Shown one piece after another: positions 37,240 to 47,137 of a DNA stretch of 47,807 nt. The number at the start of each line of letters is the position of its first letter. Within the stretch, counting starts at the first letter, position 1. The notes below the pieces were generated by a model that searched no databases, had not been told where the DNA came from, and saw only the letters and a list, made by a program, of their open reading frames with translations. The DNA comes from Stenotrophomonas koreensis (lineage in GTDB: Bacteria; Pseudomonadota; Gammaproteobacteria; Xanthomonadales; Xanthomonadaceae), in assembly GCF_001431525.1 (NCBI RefSeq), contig NZ_LDJH01000010.1:1-47807 (forward strand). The letters run 5' to 3'. Position numbers and translations under genes: made by a program.

Positions 37240-37584
37240 ATGGCCGTGACCTACACCATTGCCCTGCCCGAGCCGGCACAGGCGCGCGGTGACGACCCTG
37301 CACTGGCATTCTCGGCCCACGGTGCAGACGGCCTGGCCCAGCAGCTGGAGCAGGCACTGCGCAGCGACCAGCTGTTCCAGGCCTGGTGCAGGCAGCACGA
37401 AGACCCCGACGATGTCGACCCGCTGCTGGCAGCCACCGACACCCAGGCCTGCGTGACCGGCCAGCAGGATGAGCTGCGCATTGTGTTGAACGTGACCACC
37501 AGCCTGCCCAGCGCAGTGCTCAGGCACCGCCTGCGCCTGCTGGCAGGCCCGCACTGGCAGTTGCGCGAGGTGCGCCAGCCGTAA
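37240..37584 (+). CDS. Hypothetical protein
   Basis: This is a 114-residue soluble, acidic protein that I do not recognise. It has an N-terminal beta-like segment, an acidic linker (HEDPDDVDP), two separated cysteines and a basic C-terminus, with no signal peptide or transmembrane helix. AGGAG lies 9 nt before the ATG and codon use matches the neighbours, so it is likely real. It starts 59 nt after the DegV gene on the same strand and may be cotranscribed. Confidence 0.7.
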   Translation: MAVTYTIALPEPAQARGDDPALAFSAHGADGLAQQLEQALRSDQLFQAWCRQHEDPDDVDPLLAATDTQACVTGQQDELRIVLNVTTSLPSAVLRHRLRLLAGPHWQLREVRQP

Positions 37585-37653
37585 GGCCCTGCCAGCTCGA
37601 ACCCGCTGCCGGTCAGAAGAGTGCCGGCAGCGGCAGGATTGCCGGCGGGACGC

Positions 37654-38490
37654 TTATTCTCCGCGCAGCGCGGCGGCATGCCAGGCGATGTGCTCGCCAA
37701 TGAAGCTGGCAATGAAGTAGTAGCTGTGGTCGTAGCCTGGCTGCAGACGCAGGGTCAGCGGATGAGCCGTGGCCTCGCAGGCCTGGCGCAGCAGCTCGGG
37801 CCGCAGCTGGCTGTCAAGGAATTCATCGGCATCTCCCTGGTCCACCAGCAACGGCAGCTGCCTGGCAATTCCCAGCTTGACCAGCTCCACCGTATCGTGT
37901 GCGCGCCAGGCGGCGCGGTCATCGCCGAGGTAGGCCGCAAAGGCCTTCTGCCCCCACGGCACCTGGCTGGGTGCGACGATCGGCGAGAACGCCGAAACAC
38001 TGCGGTAGCGGTCCGGATTCTTCAGCGCGATGGTCAGCGCGCCATGCCCGCCCATCGAATGGCCGCAGATCCCGCGCACGTCGCTGGCCGCCGGATCGGC
38101 TTCCACCCAGGCCGGCAGCTCGTGGACGATGTAGTCGTACATGCGGTAATGCCCAGCCCAGGGCTGCTGGCTGGCATTGAGGTAGAAGCCGGCGCCCTGG
38201 CCCAGGTCGTAACCTTCCGCGTCGGCCACCTGCGGGCCACGCGGGCTGGTATCCGGTGCCACCAGGATGATCCCGTGCTCGGCGGCGTAGCGCTGGGCAC
38301 CGGCCTTGGTGATGAAGTTCTGCTCGCTGCAGGTCAGCCCGGACAGCCAGTACAGCACCGGGCACGGCCCCTGCTGCGCCTGCGGCGGGAAATACACGCC
38401 GACGGTCATCTCGCAGTCCAGCACCCGCGAATGGTGCCGGTACACGTCCTGCCAGCCACCAAAACAGGCGCGGTGTTCCAATCGTTGCAT
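37654..38490 (-). CDS. fghA: S-formylglutathione hydrolase
   Basis: This 278-residue cytoplasmic alpha/beta-hydrolase (esterase D family) splits S-formylglutathione into formate and glutathione, the last step of glutathione-dependent formaldehyde removal. The catalytic triad is visible: Ser145 in GHSMGG, Asp222 in QGDADEF and His255 in YDHSYYF. The GLTCSEQNF oxyanion segment is also present. GGAG lies 6 nt before the ATG at 38490. It is the last gene of the frmR-frmA-methyltransferase-fghA operon. Confidence 0.95.
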   Translation of the reverse strand: MQRLEHRACFGGWQDVYRHHSRVLDCEMTVGVYFPPQAQQGPCPVLYWLSGLTCSEQNFITKAGAQRYAAEHGIILVAPDTSPRGPQVADAEGYDLGQGAGFYLNASQQPWAGHYRMYDYIVHELPAWVEADPAASDVRGICGHSMGGHGALTIALKNPDRYRSVSAFSPIVAPSQVPWGQKAFAAYLGDDRAAWRAHDTVELVKLGIARQLPLLVDQGDADEFLDSQLRPELLRQACEATAHPLTLRLQPGYDHSYYFIASFIGEHIAWHAAALRGE

Positions 38491-38500
38491 CGTCAGCTCC

Positions 38501-39138
38501 TCAACTTGTCGATCCAGCCGGCTTGCGGCCAATGAACTGCACCACCTGTGCGCGGCCGGTATGGCCGCAGCCCTCGTGGACGTCGCGCTCGACCTCGCGC
38601 AGCAGCAGCGGTTCCAGGGACGGAAAGGCCGTACGCAGCTTGTCCACGCTCATCAGCATGTCCAGGTCTTTCGGCCCGCCGGTATCGCGCACCAGCTGGC
38701 CTTCGGCATAGGCCTCCAGCAGCACCAGGCCGCCGGGGCGCAGCGCCTGCTCCACCCGCGGGTAGAGCTGCGCGCGCACCGCCGAAGGCAGGTGGGCGAA
38801 CACCGAGACCACCGCAGCGTAATGGCCGGGCTCGGGCAGATAGTCGGCCAGGTCAGCCACCGTGGTGTCGATCGCCACCCCGTGTTCGGCGGCCAGGCGC
38901 TGGGCCTTGGTCAGGCCGACCGCCGAACTGTCCACGCCCCGCACCTGCAGCCCACGCCGGGCCAGGAACACCGCGTTGCGGCCCTCACCCTCGGCCAGCG
39001 ACAGCACCGGCCCATCGATCATCCCGGCATGCGCGGCAAGGAAATCATTTGGCGCGGTGCCGTAGAAGTAGTCCTGGCTGGCGTAACGGGCATCCCACGG
39101 CGTGCCCGGGCCGGCAGGCGCAGGCGCAGGCGTGCTCA

Positions 39139-39139
<1 letters not shown>
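38501..39139 (-). CDS. Class I methyltransferase within the frm operon (TehB-like)
   Basis: This is a 212-residue SAM-dependent methyltransferase. After [20 protein letters not shown] it has an unusual motif [17 protein letters not shown] (the usual glycine loop reads EGEGRN), then GVDSS and the AHLPS region. This EGEGRN form is seen in the TehB/thiopurine-type family that methylates small or soft nucleophiles. Its ATG overlaps the frmA stop by one base and it ends 10 nt before fghA, so it is integral to the operon. The substrate is unknown. Detoxification of a thiol or metalloid is plausible but unproven. Confidence 0.85.
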
Positions 39140-40305
<1,166 letters not shown>

Positions 40306-40581
40306 TTATTTCAGATACGAACGGATCAGGCCGGACATCTCGGCCACCCGGGCGGCACGCTGCTGCTCGGAGGTGGCGGGATGGCCGAATTCCTCACGCA
40401 GGTGGGCTTCCATGACCTGGCTCATCAGGCCGTTGACCGCACCACGGATGGCAGCGATCTGCTGCAGCACCGGGCCACAATCGGCACCGGCTTCCAGCGC
40501 GCGTTCCAGCGCGTCGCACTGGCCACGGATGCGCTTGACCCGGGCCAGCACCTTCTTCTTTTCCTGGGGGGAATGCGGCAT
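40306..40581 (-). CDS. frmR: Formaldehyde-sensing repressor FrmR (CsoR/RcnR family)
   Basis: This 91-residue all-helical repressor controls the frm operon. With the ATG at 40581, Pro2, Cys35 and His60 all fall at the positions used for formaldehyde sensing in E. coli FrmR, where Pro2 and Cys35 are cross-linked. This also confirms the start over the upstream in-frame ATG. It is the first gene of the operon. A matching operator lies 18 bp upstream. Confidence 0.95.
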   Translation of the reverse strand: MPHSPQEKKKVLARVKRIRGQCDALERALEAGADCGPVLQQIAAIRGAVNGLMSQVMEAHLREEFGHPATSEQQRAARVAEMSGLIRSYLK

Positions 40582-40598
40582 GGATCCAGCCCGGCTGA

Positions 40599-40619
40599 TG
40601 TACTGGGGGGGAGTATACA
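40599..40619 (-). promoter_or_regulatory. FrmR operator
   Basis: TGTACT-GGGGGGG-AGTATACA has AT-rich arms around a 7-bp G/C tract, the architecture of CsoR/RcnR/FrmR operators. It lies immediately upstream of the frmR start on the transcribed side. Confidence 0.75.
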
Positions 40620-40694
40620 AAACCAGGATGACGGCGCAAGTTCACGCCCGCCGGCCGGGTTCAGCCGCGGGCCGGCCAACAGGCGGCAGCCGCC

Positions 40695-41920
40695 TCAGCC
40701 GGCCAGGCTGGCCAGCAGCGAGGCGGCCACACACCACAGTACGACCCACCCTGCCGGCACATGCCGGCGCGCCAGCAGCACAAAACCGGTCGCGGCAATG
40801 ACCAGGTCCACCGGCGTGCGTATGCCCTGGGTCCAGACCGGATCATGCAGGGCAGCCAGCAGCAGGCCGACCACGGCCGCATTGACGCCGGCCACCGCCC
40901 TGGCCGCTGCGCGATGGCGCGCCAGCGCCGACCACACCGGCAGTACCGCCAGCAACAGCAAAAAGCCCGGCGCAAACAGCGCCAGCAGTGCGATCAGCGC
41001 ACCCACTGCCGGCGGCAGCCCCAACGGCACCTCGGCGCCCAGAAAGGCGGCCACGGCAAACATCGGCCCGGGCACGGCCTGTGCGGCGCCGTAGCCAGCA
41101 AGGAAGGTCTCCGCCGTGACCCAGCCGCTGTCCACCACGCTGTGCTGCAGCAGCGGCAGCACCACATGCCCGCCACCGAACACCAGCGCCCCGGCCTGGT
41201 AGAACGCGGCGGCCAGCGCCAGCGGGCCGGGGGAGCCGGTCGCCGGCAGACACAGCAGCGCCACCGCCAGCCCGGCCAGGAACAGCGCAAGCACTGCCGC
41301 CGCCGTGCGCCGGCCGTAATGCAGCGGAAAAACCGCCACGCCCAGCGCCCCGGCACGCCGGCACAACCCCAGCCCCAGCACGGCGCCACAGCCGATGGCC
41401 AGCAACTGCCCGGCGACACTGCCGACGAGCACGGCCAGTGCCAGCGCCACGATCGCGATCAGGCCCCGCGCCGCGTCCGGGACCAACTGCCGCCACATGC
41501 CCAGCACGCCATGGGCGACCACCGCCACCGCAACCAGCTTCAGGCCATGGACCAGTGCGGCCCCAGCGGCGGGTCCAGCCGCTGGGCCAGCCCGGCAAAG
41601 GCAAACAGCAACAGGGCCGAAGGCAGGGTGAAGCCGACAAAGGCCGCCAGCGCCCCGGCCCAGCCGGCCCGGAACAGGCCGATGGCCAGGCTCAACTGGC
41701 TGCTGGCCGGACCGGGCAGGAACTGGCATACCGCCAGCAGCTGGGCAAAGCCAGACTCATCCAGCCAGCCACGCCGGGTGACGAATTGCTGCCGCAGATA
41801 GCCCAGATGGGCGAGCGGGCCACCGAAGCTGGTCAGGCCCAGGCGCAGGAACGCGGTAAACACCTCGCCGGCCGAACCGGCAGGATGCGGTGCTGCCGGC
41901 GGCAAGGATGCCGGCCTCAT
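40695..41920 (-). pseudogene. chrA: Chromate transporter ChrA broken by a one-base frameshift
   Basis: Two CHR-family halves are encoded in different frames. The first frame (41920 to the TGA at 41540) carries FGGPLAHLGYLRQQFV and LPGPASSQLSLAIG and reads into a premature stop. The second (to 40695) continues exactly where an intact ChrA should, with LVHGLKLVAVAVVA, then FGGGHVVLPLLQ and AVPGPMFAVAAFLG. Adding one base at the G4 tract at 41561-41564 restores a 408-residue membrane protein of normal ChrA length. It may be a real recent mutation or a sequencing error. No chrB-type regulator is adjacent. Confidence 0.85.
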
Positions 41921-42267
41921 CGGCGCCACCCGTCGCGGTGGCCCGGCCACCGACAAGCCCACCTGCACGCGCCTGCCCTGAACATCCGAGCCCCCGTATC
42001 TGACCGACGGCAAGATACCTCAACCGCCACCCGCGGCAGCCATTGCCAGCGACAAACCGCACTGGCCGGCAGTGCCGGCCCGCCGGCGACCACACGGCCG
42101 GGATCAGCAACTGACAGCCAGCGGATCAGGGGCATCGGCACTGGCGGTGCTACCCACGCCATGGCTCGGCGGCCATCATGGCAATCCATCGACCCTGCCC
42201 ACGGCGCGGTGAGTGCTATCAGCACCGGCCGGATCATCCGGCACCTGGCAGCGGCGTTGCCGGTACT
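41921..42267. other. Non-coding gap between the exported-protein gene and chrA
   Basis: No convincing gene lies in these 347 bases on either strand. A short dyad, CCGGAT-C-ATCCGG (42225-42243 area), could end transcription of the minus-strand gene that stops at 42268. Nothing else stands out. Confidence 0.5.
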
Positions 42268-42888
42268 TCAGAACCCGGTCGCGCGGCTGGGGTCACAGTG
42301 CTGGCGCAGGTAGTCCACTGCCGCCAGCACCCGGCTGGCCGATTCAGCCGCTTCCATATGCACCACCGCATCGGCGGTATTACCGGCAAGGCGCAGGTAA
42401 ACCCGGTTGTGCTGCTGGCTGCTGGCGCGGATCTGGCCAAAGTGCATCCCTTCCGGGTTGCCGATCAGGTCGCCGCCGCGCATCAGCTCCACTACCGAAG
42501 CCTGGCTGGCATCGGCGGCATCAAGCGGGTTGCGCAGCAGCAGCTGGCTGGCACTGGCATCGGCCAGCAGCCGGGTCACGCACGGGGCCAGGGGCTCGGC
42601 GCTGACAATCAGCGGCAACGGTTCAAACCGCGCCGAGAGCTGCTGCGCCCGCGCCTTGTCCAGCATTTCGCTCATCGGCGTGCTGACATAGCGGTTGCCC
42701 GGCAACAGCTGCAGCAGCAGTTGCTGGGCGCCGGCCACGCTGCGCGGCGCTGCAGCGGGCGGGGCAGACAGCTCGGGCCCGGCGCTCACCGTGGCCGTGG
42801 CCAACAACCCGGCCAGTGCCATCACCACTCCCATCACCCTGCGGCGATGGAGGGCCTGTCTGGTTCCAGCATCAAGCATCGTGCGCAT
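42268..42888 (-). CDS. Exported protein of unknown function
   Basis: This 206-residue protein has a Sec signal peptide (VMGVVMALAGLLATATVSA). The mature part is mixed alpha/beta with two widely spaced cysteines (about residues 102 and 198) that could form a disulphide in the periplasm. GGGGG before the ATG at 42888 supports the start. I recognise no domain. It is transcribed towards the chrA remnant. The 207 bp before it, up to the GST stop, show nothing I can support. Confidence 0.72.
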   Translation of the reverse strand: MRTMLDAGTRQALHRRRVMGVVMALAGLLATATVSAGPELSAPPAAAPRSVAGAQQLLLQLLPGNRYVSTPMSEMLDKARAQQLSARFEPLPLIVSAEPLAPCVTRLLADASASQLLLRNPLDAADASQASVVELMRGGDLIGNPEGMHFGQIRASSQQHNRVYLRLAGNTADAVVHMEAAESASRVLAAVDYLRQHCDPSRATGF

Positions 42889-43095
42889 GCCATCCCCCTG
42901 TCATGGATGCGGGCACCATGCCCTGCCGGCTGCTGGCTGGCAAGGGTGACCCTGGCGCCACGGCACGGTTCCCGCCGGCCGCCAGGGCACTGACCGGACA
43001 GCAGCAATCCTGCGCCGAACCGTGCGGGCTGCCACAGCGCTGGAGCTTTACCTGGCAACAGCGTCTGGCGGCTGCAGCCAGCTTGAGGTCCGGGC

Positions 43096-43722
43096 CTACG
43101 CCGGCAGCAGGGCATCATCGGCCGCGGTTGCCCGCTGCCAGGCCGGGCGCGCCATCAGCCGCTGCAGATAGTCCTGGAAGGCCGGCTGCGGGGCGATGGT
43201 CTTGAACTTCAGGCCGAACAGGATCTGGCTGCCCAGATAGACATCGGCCGCACTGAAACGCTCACCCAGCAACCAGGGCGAGGCGGCGGCCAGCGTCTGC
43301 CCGATCACCGCCATCAGCCTTTCCTGGCTGCCGTAACCGACAAAGGCCGATTGCTCCGGGGTGACTTCCACCCCCAGGGCACGGTCGGTGATGGCGGCTT
43401 CCAGCGGCCCGGCGGCCAGAAACAGCAGCCGCAGGTAGCTTCCACGCAGCGGATCGGCAAGCGCCGGCGCCAGGCCCGCTGCCGGGAAGGCATCGGCCAG
43501 GTAGGCACAGATCGCTGCGGTTTCGGTCACCACCACCCCGTGGTGGGTGATCGCCGGCACCTTGCCCAACGGATTGATCGCCAGGAAAGACGGGCTCTTG
43601 AGATCCTCGAAGGCCATCAGCTCGGTGCGGTAACGGCAACCGGCCTCCTCCAGCATCCAGCGCACGATCCGCCCGCGTGACATCGGGTGGGTATGGAACA
43701 GGACTTCATCGGTTGCGCTCAT
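43096..43722 (-). CDS. Glutathione S-transferase family protein
   Basis: This 208-residue cytosolic GST-type protein has an N-terminal thioredoxin fold with HPMSRGRIVRWMLEE, NPLGKVPAI (the conserved cis-proline) and the glutathione-binding TETAAICAYLAD, then an all-helical C-terminal domain with the SAADVYLG capping motif. An adjacent ATG pair exists. I use the second (43722), which is 6 nt from GGAG. The acceptor substrate is unknown. gshA lies 0.4 kb upstream on the same strand. Confidence 0.88.
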   Translation of the reverse strand: MSATDEVLFHTHPMSRGRIVRWMLEEAGCRYRTELMAFEDLKSPSFLAINPLGKVPAITHHGVVVTETAAICAYLADAFPAAGLAPALADPLRGSYLRLLFLAAGPLEAAITDRALGVEVTPEQSAFVGYGSQERLMAVIGQTLAAASPWLLGERFSAADVYLGSQILFGLKFKTIAPQPAFQDYLQRLMARPAWQRATAADDALLPA

Positions 43723-44023
43723 CATCCACTCCAGCAGGCGGTAACAAGCGGCCAGACTACTCCAGCCCCCGGGGCGGCGGCGGCAGCGGCCCGGGCACGG
43801 ACGGCGTGCGCCCGGGCGTACGCGCCGGGCGCTTCAGCCGGGCCGCCAGGCGGTCGAGCTGGCGGGCATCGTTGACCACGCTGATCCGCGATGAACCTTC
43901 TTTTTGCGGGTTGTGGGCCTTGCCCTGCCTGCAATGGCGCAAGCCGCGCCTGGGCAGCCGCGGCATTCCTGCGCTGGCCACAGCAGGCGCCGCCGCATGT
44001 GCGCAGGCGAACGCGTTGCCGCC
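43723..44023. other. Non-coding gap between gshA and the GST gene
   Basis: I see no gene I can support. A minus-strand open frame (43757-44041) has a basic, proline-rich translation, no usable ribosome-binding site, and begins inside the gshA terminator, so I do not call it. Confidence 0.5.
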
Positions 44024-44059
44024 ACAAAAAATCGCCGGCACGGGGACGTGCCGACGATT
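44024..44059 (-). terminator. Terminator of gshA
   Basis: AATCGCCGGCACG / CGTGCCGACGATT has one mismatch and a GGGA loop. On the minus strand it is followed by a run of six T. It lies 43 bp past the gshA stop. Confidence 0.8.
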
Positions 44060-44101
44060 GTGTTTGCTGCCCGGACCGCTCCCGCCGACGGCGGGATGTC
44101 T

Positions 44102-45466
44102 TCAGAAGGCGTATTCGTTGAACAGCGGGCTGACCGAGCCGTTCCAAGGGCCATGGAAACGCGCCAGCTTCTGCGCCGCGGCGCTCTGGCCACTGGCCGC
44201 GATGTAGTCCAGCACGTCCAGGTAGGCACTCTCATCGTTGCCATCGACATCGATGCGCGCGCGCCGCTGCAGGCCGCCGCGGGCGATGGCCAGCACGCGC
44301 CGTGCCAGCGCGGCCACATCGCCATCGCGGAACGGCAGGGCCAGGCCATGGCGCGGCACGCCATCGCGCAGGGCATGACGCTCGGCACGGCTGAAATCAG
44401 CCACCAGCGCCGCTGCCTCGTCCAGCGCCTGCGCGTCATACAGCAGGCCGACCCAGAACGCCGGCAACGCGCGCAGCCGCGGCACATCGCCACTGTCGGC
44501 GCCGCGCATTTCCAGGTACTTCTTCAGCCGCACTTCCGGGAAGGCGGTGGTCATGTGGTCGTTCCAGTCGCGCAGGGTCGCGCGCTCACCGGGCAGCTCT
44601 TCCAGCTTGCCGTCGATGAAATCGCGGAAACTGCGCCCGGCCACGTCGATGTACTGGCCCTCGCGGTAGACGAAGTACATCGGCACATCGAGCAGGTAAT
44701 CGACATAACGCTCGTAACCGAAGCCCTCCTCGAAGACGAAATCGAGCATGCCGGTGCGGTCCGGATCGGTGTCGGTCCAGATGTGCGAGCGCCAGCTCTC
44801 AAAACCGTTGGGCGCCCCTTCGGTGAACGGCGAATCGGCAAACAGCGCGGTGGCCACCGGCTGCAGCGCCAGGGCAACACGGAACTTGCGCACCATGTCG
44901 GCCTCGTCGGAGAAATCCAGGTTGACCTGCACGGTGCAGGTGCGGGTCATCATGTCCAGGCCGAGCTTGCCGACCAGCGGCATGTAGCGGCGCATGATCC
45001 GGTAGCGGCCTTTGGGCATCCACGGCATGTCCTCACGCGTCCACAGCGGCTGGAAACCGGTGCCGACAAAGCCCAGGCCCATCGGCCCGGCGACCTGGGC
45101 CACTTCGGCCAGATGGACATCGATCTCGCGGGCGGTGGCATGGATATCGGCCAGCGGCGCGCCGGACAGTTCCAGCTGTCCGGCCGGTTCCAGCGATACC
45201 GAGGCAGCATCCCGGGTCAGCGCAATCAGGAAACCGTTTTCGATTACCGGCGCCCAGCCAAACCGGGTCAGGCCCTGCAGCAGCGCACCGATGCCGCGCT
45301 CGCCCTCGTAAGCGGGCGGCAGCAGGTCATCGCGACGGAAGCCGAATTTCTCGTGCTCGGTACCAATGCGCCAGGCCGATACCGGCTTTTCACCGGCCGA
45401 CAGGCTGGCGATCAGTTGCTGGCGGTCGGTAATCGGCGTATCGGCGGCGGAGACAGGGCTGGACAA
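44102..45466 (-). CDS. gshA: Glutamate-cysteine ligase, plant-type (class 3)
   Basis: This 454-residue cytoplasmic ATP-dependent ligase makes gamma-glutamylcysteine, the first step of glutathione synthesis. It has the plant/alphaproteobacterial-type signature IGTEHEKFGF, the SLEPAGQLELSG segment, RTCTVQVNLDF, and AFWVGLLYD near the end. It is not the E. coli GshA fold variant by sequence. The start is uncertain: TTG at 45466 (protein MSSPV...) has GAG 6 nt upstream, while GTG at 45484 has none. TATAGT at 45502-45507 is a possible -10. It supplies the cofactor used by frmA, fghA and the GST. Confidence 0.9.
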   Translation of the reverse strand: MSSPVSAADTPITDRQQLIASLSAGEKPVSAWRIGTEHEKFGFRRDDLLPPAYEGERGIGALLQGLTRFGWAPVIENGFLIALTRDAASVSLEPAGQLELSGAPLADIHATAREIDVHLAEVAQVAGPMGLGFVGTGFQPLWTREDMPWMPKGRYRIMRRYMPLVGKLGLDMMTRTCTVQVNLDFSDEADMVRKFRVALALQPVATALFADSPFTEGAPNGFESWRSHIWTDTDPDRTGMLDFVFEEGFGYERYVDYLLDVPMYFVYREGQYIDVAGRSFRDFIDGKLEELPGERATLRDWNDHMTTAFPEVRLKKYLEMRGADSGDVPRLRALPAFWVGLLYDAQALDEAAALVADFSRAERHALRDGVPRHGLALPFRDGDVAALARRVLAIARGGLQRRARIDVDGNDESAYLDVLDYIAASGQSAAAQKLARFHGPWNGSVSPLFNEYAF

Positions 45467-45585
45467 GGGAAACTCGCAGGACACGGACGATGGCGGTGCG
45501 CACTATACCTTGCGCCATCGATCACTATGATGATGCCGGTGATTTTCTGTATCCCATTGATCAACACCCAGCGCGGACAGACACG

Positions 45586-46290
45586 ATGCTTGACCATATT
45601 GATGAACACCACCGCAGCCACCGCGCCGGCTGGCTGCGCGCGGCGGTACTGGGCGCCAATGACGGCATCGTTTCCATTGCCGGGCTGGTGGTCGGCGTGG
45701 CCGCAGCCGGGGCCAGTTCCAGTGCCCTGCTGGCCAGCGGCCTGGCCGGCACGGTGGCCGGCGCAATGTCGATGGCCGCCGGTGAATATGTCTCGGTGCA
45801 GTCCCAGGCCGATACCGAACAGGCCGACCTGGCGATGGAACGGCGCGCACTGGAGCGCTCGCCCGAAGCGGAACTGCGCGAACTGGCCGGGATCTACCAG
45901 CAGCGCGGGCTGGAGCCGGCACTGGCGATGCAGGTGGCACGCCAGCTGACCGCCCACGATGCACTGGGCAGCCACGCGCGTGACGAGCTGGGCATCACCG
46001 AATCGCTGCGCGCCCGTCCGCTGCAGGCGGCACTGGCCTCGGCCGGTGCCTTCGCGGTGGGGGCGGTGATTCCGTTGCTGGCGGTGGTGCTGCTGCCGGT
46101 CCACCAGGTCAGCAGCGTGACCAGTGCGGTCACCATCGCCGGCCTGGCCCTGACCGGCGGCTGGGCCGCACACATGGGCGGTGCCCCGGTCTGGCGCGGG
46201 GCGTTGCGGGTCAGTTTCTGGGGCGCCCTGGCCCTGGTGGCCAGCAGCGCGATCGGCCGGCTGTTCCCGCTGGCCGGCGGGGGCGGCTGA
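45586..46290 (+). CDS. VIT1/CCC1 family iron/manganese transporter
   Basis: This 234-residue inner-membrane protein is related to yeast Ccc1 and plant VIT1, which move Fe2+ or Mn2+ out of the cytosol. It begins with a His/Asp-rich tail (LDHIDEHHRSHR), then WLRAAVLGANDGIVSIAGLV, the family hallmark, and MAAGEYVSVQSQADTEQ, followed by two to three helices near the C-terminus. The ATG at 45586 gives the normal length. It is divergent from gshA. Export of iron or manganese is inferred. Confidence 0.9.
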   Translation: MLDHIDEHHRSHRAGWLRAAVLGANDGIVSIAGLVVGVAAAGASSSALLASGLAGTVAGAMSMAAGEYVSVQSQADTEQADLAMERRALERSPEAELRELAGIYQQRGLEPALAMQVARQLTAHDALGSHARDELGITESLRARPLQAALASAGAFAVGAVIPLLAVVLLPVHQVSSVTSAVTIAGLALTGGWAAHMGGAPVWRGALRVSFWGALALVASSAIGRLFPLAGGGG

Positions 46291-46304
46291 GTCCAGACCG
46301 CACA

Positions 46305-46325
46305 ACGCCCGCGGTCAGCGGGCGT
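46305..46325. terminator. Hairpin between convergent genes
   Basis: ACGCCCGC-GGTCA-GCGGGCGT is a perfect 8-bp stem between the VIT-family and engB stops. There is no T-run on either strand, so it is only a weak terminator candidate. Confidence 0.4.
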
Positions 46326-46343
46326 CGGGTATCCGGGCCGGTT

Positions 46344-46967
46344 TCAGGGCGCTGTTGCGGCAGGCGGGTTGAGCCCGAGCCACTGGCCGATCACCGCACG
46401 GGCCTCATCCACGCCCTGTTTCGACTCGCCGGAGAAGCACTGCACGCTGACGCTGTCGCCGAAAGCCGACTGCAGTTCCTTGCGCACCTTGGCCAGGGTC
46501 TGCATCTGCTGGCCACGGCCGAGCTTGTCGGCCTTGGTCAGCAGTGCATGCGCCGGCAGCCCGCGCTGTACCGCATAGGCCAGCATCTGGCGGTCGTAGT
46601 CCTTGAGCGGGTGGCGTATGTCCATCACCACCACCAGGCCCTTGAGCGCATCACGGGTACGGAAATAGTTGTCAATGAACGCCTGCCAGTGCGCCTGCAG
46701 GTCCTGCGGCACCTTGGCATAGCCGTAACCGGGCAGGTCGACCAGATGCGCCTCGGGGGTCACCTGGAAAAACACCAGCTGCTGGGTACGGCCCGGGGTC
46801 TTGGAGACCCGCGCCAGCGCGTTCTGCCGGGTCAGCGCATTGAGGGCGGAGGATTTACCGGCATTGGAGCGGCCGGCGAAGGCGACTTCGCTGCCGATAT
46901 CCGGCGGCAACTGGCGGGCGTTGTGGGCCGACAACGCATAACGGGCCCGTTCGAGAAGCTGTGACAT
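46344..46967 (-). CDS. engB: Ribosome biogenesis GTP-binding protein EngB/YsxC
   Basis: This is a 207-residue essential GTPase for 50S subunit assembly. G1 is GRSNAGKSS (about residues 32-40), the G2 threonine is in KTPGRTQ, G3 is DLPGYG and G4 is TKAD. The length is normal (about 200-210). The start is the ATG at 46967, which places MSQLLERARY at the N-terminus. It is divergent from a cytochrome c4 gene, an arrangement common in this order. Confidence 0.95.
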   Translation of the reverse strand: MSQLLERARYALSAHNARQLPPDIGSEVAFAGRSNAGKSSALNALTRQNALARVSKTPGRTQQLVFFQVTPEAHLVDLPGYGYAKVPQDLQAHWQAFIDNYFRTRDALKGLVVVMDIRHPLKDYDRQMLAYAVQRGLPAHALLTKADKLGRGQQMQTLAKVRKELQSAFGDSVSVQCFSGESKQGVDEARAVIGQWLGLNPPAATAP

Positions 46968-47137
46968 GGGCCTAGGATCGCACGTTGCGCCTGAGCCTGC
47001 TGCAAACCCGGCGGTGCGCGGCGGGCAATTTGCTGCACTGCTGCGTTGACCCCCGCCGCCAGCCGTGCCGATAATCGCCCAATCCACCTGCCGGGGCGGT
47101 GGGCTGCCAGCCTGCCCGGTCCACACGGAGCCATCGC

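Noticed and set aside
40695..41920. Programmed -1 frameshift or a natural pair of short CHR proteins
   Set aside because: There is no canonical slippery heptamer. The first half ends before its last helix is complete and the second has no start codon at the junction, so a simple indel fits better.
43757..44041. Minus-strand 94-codon open frame between gshA and the GST gene
   Set aside because: It begins within the gshA terminator, lacks a ribosome-binding site, and its translation is Arg/Pro-rich without any recognisable segment.
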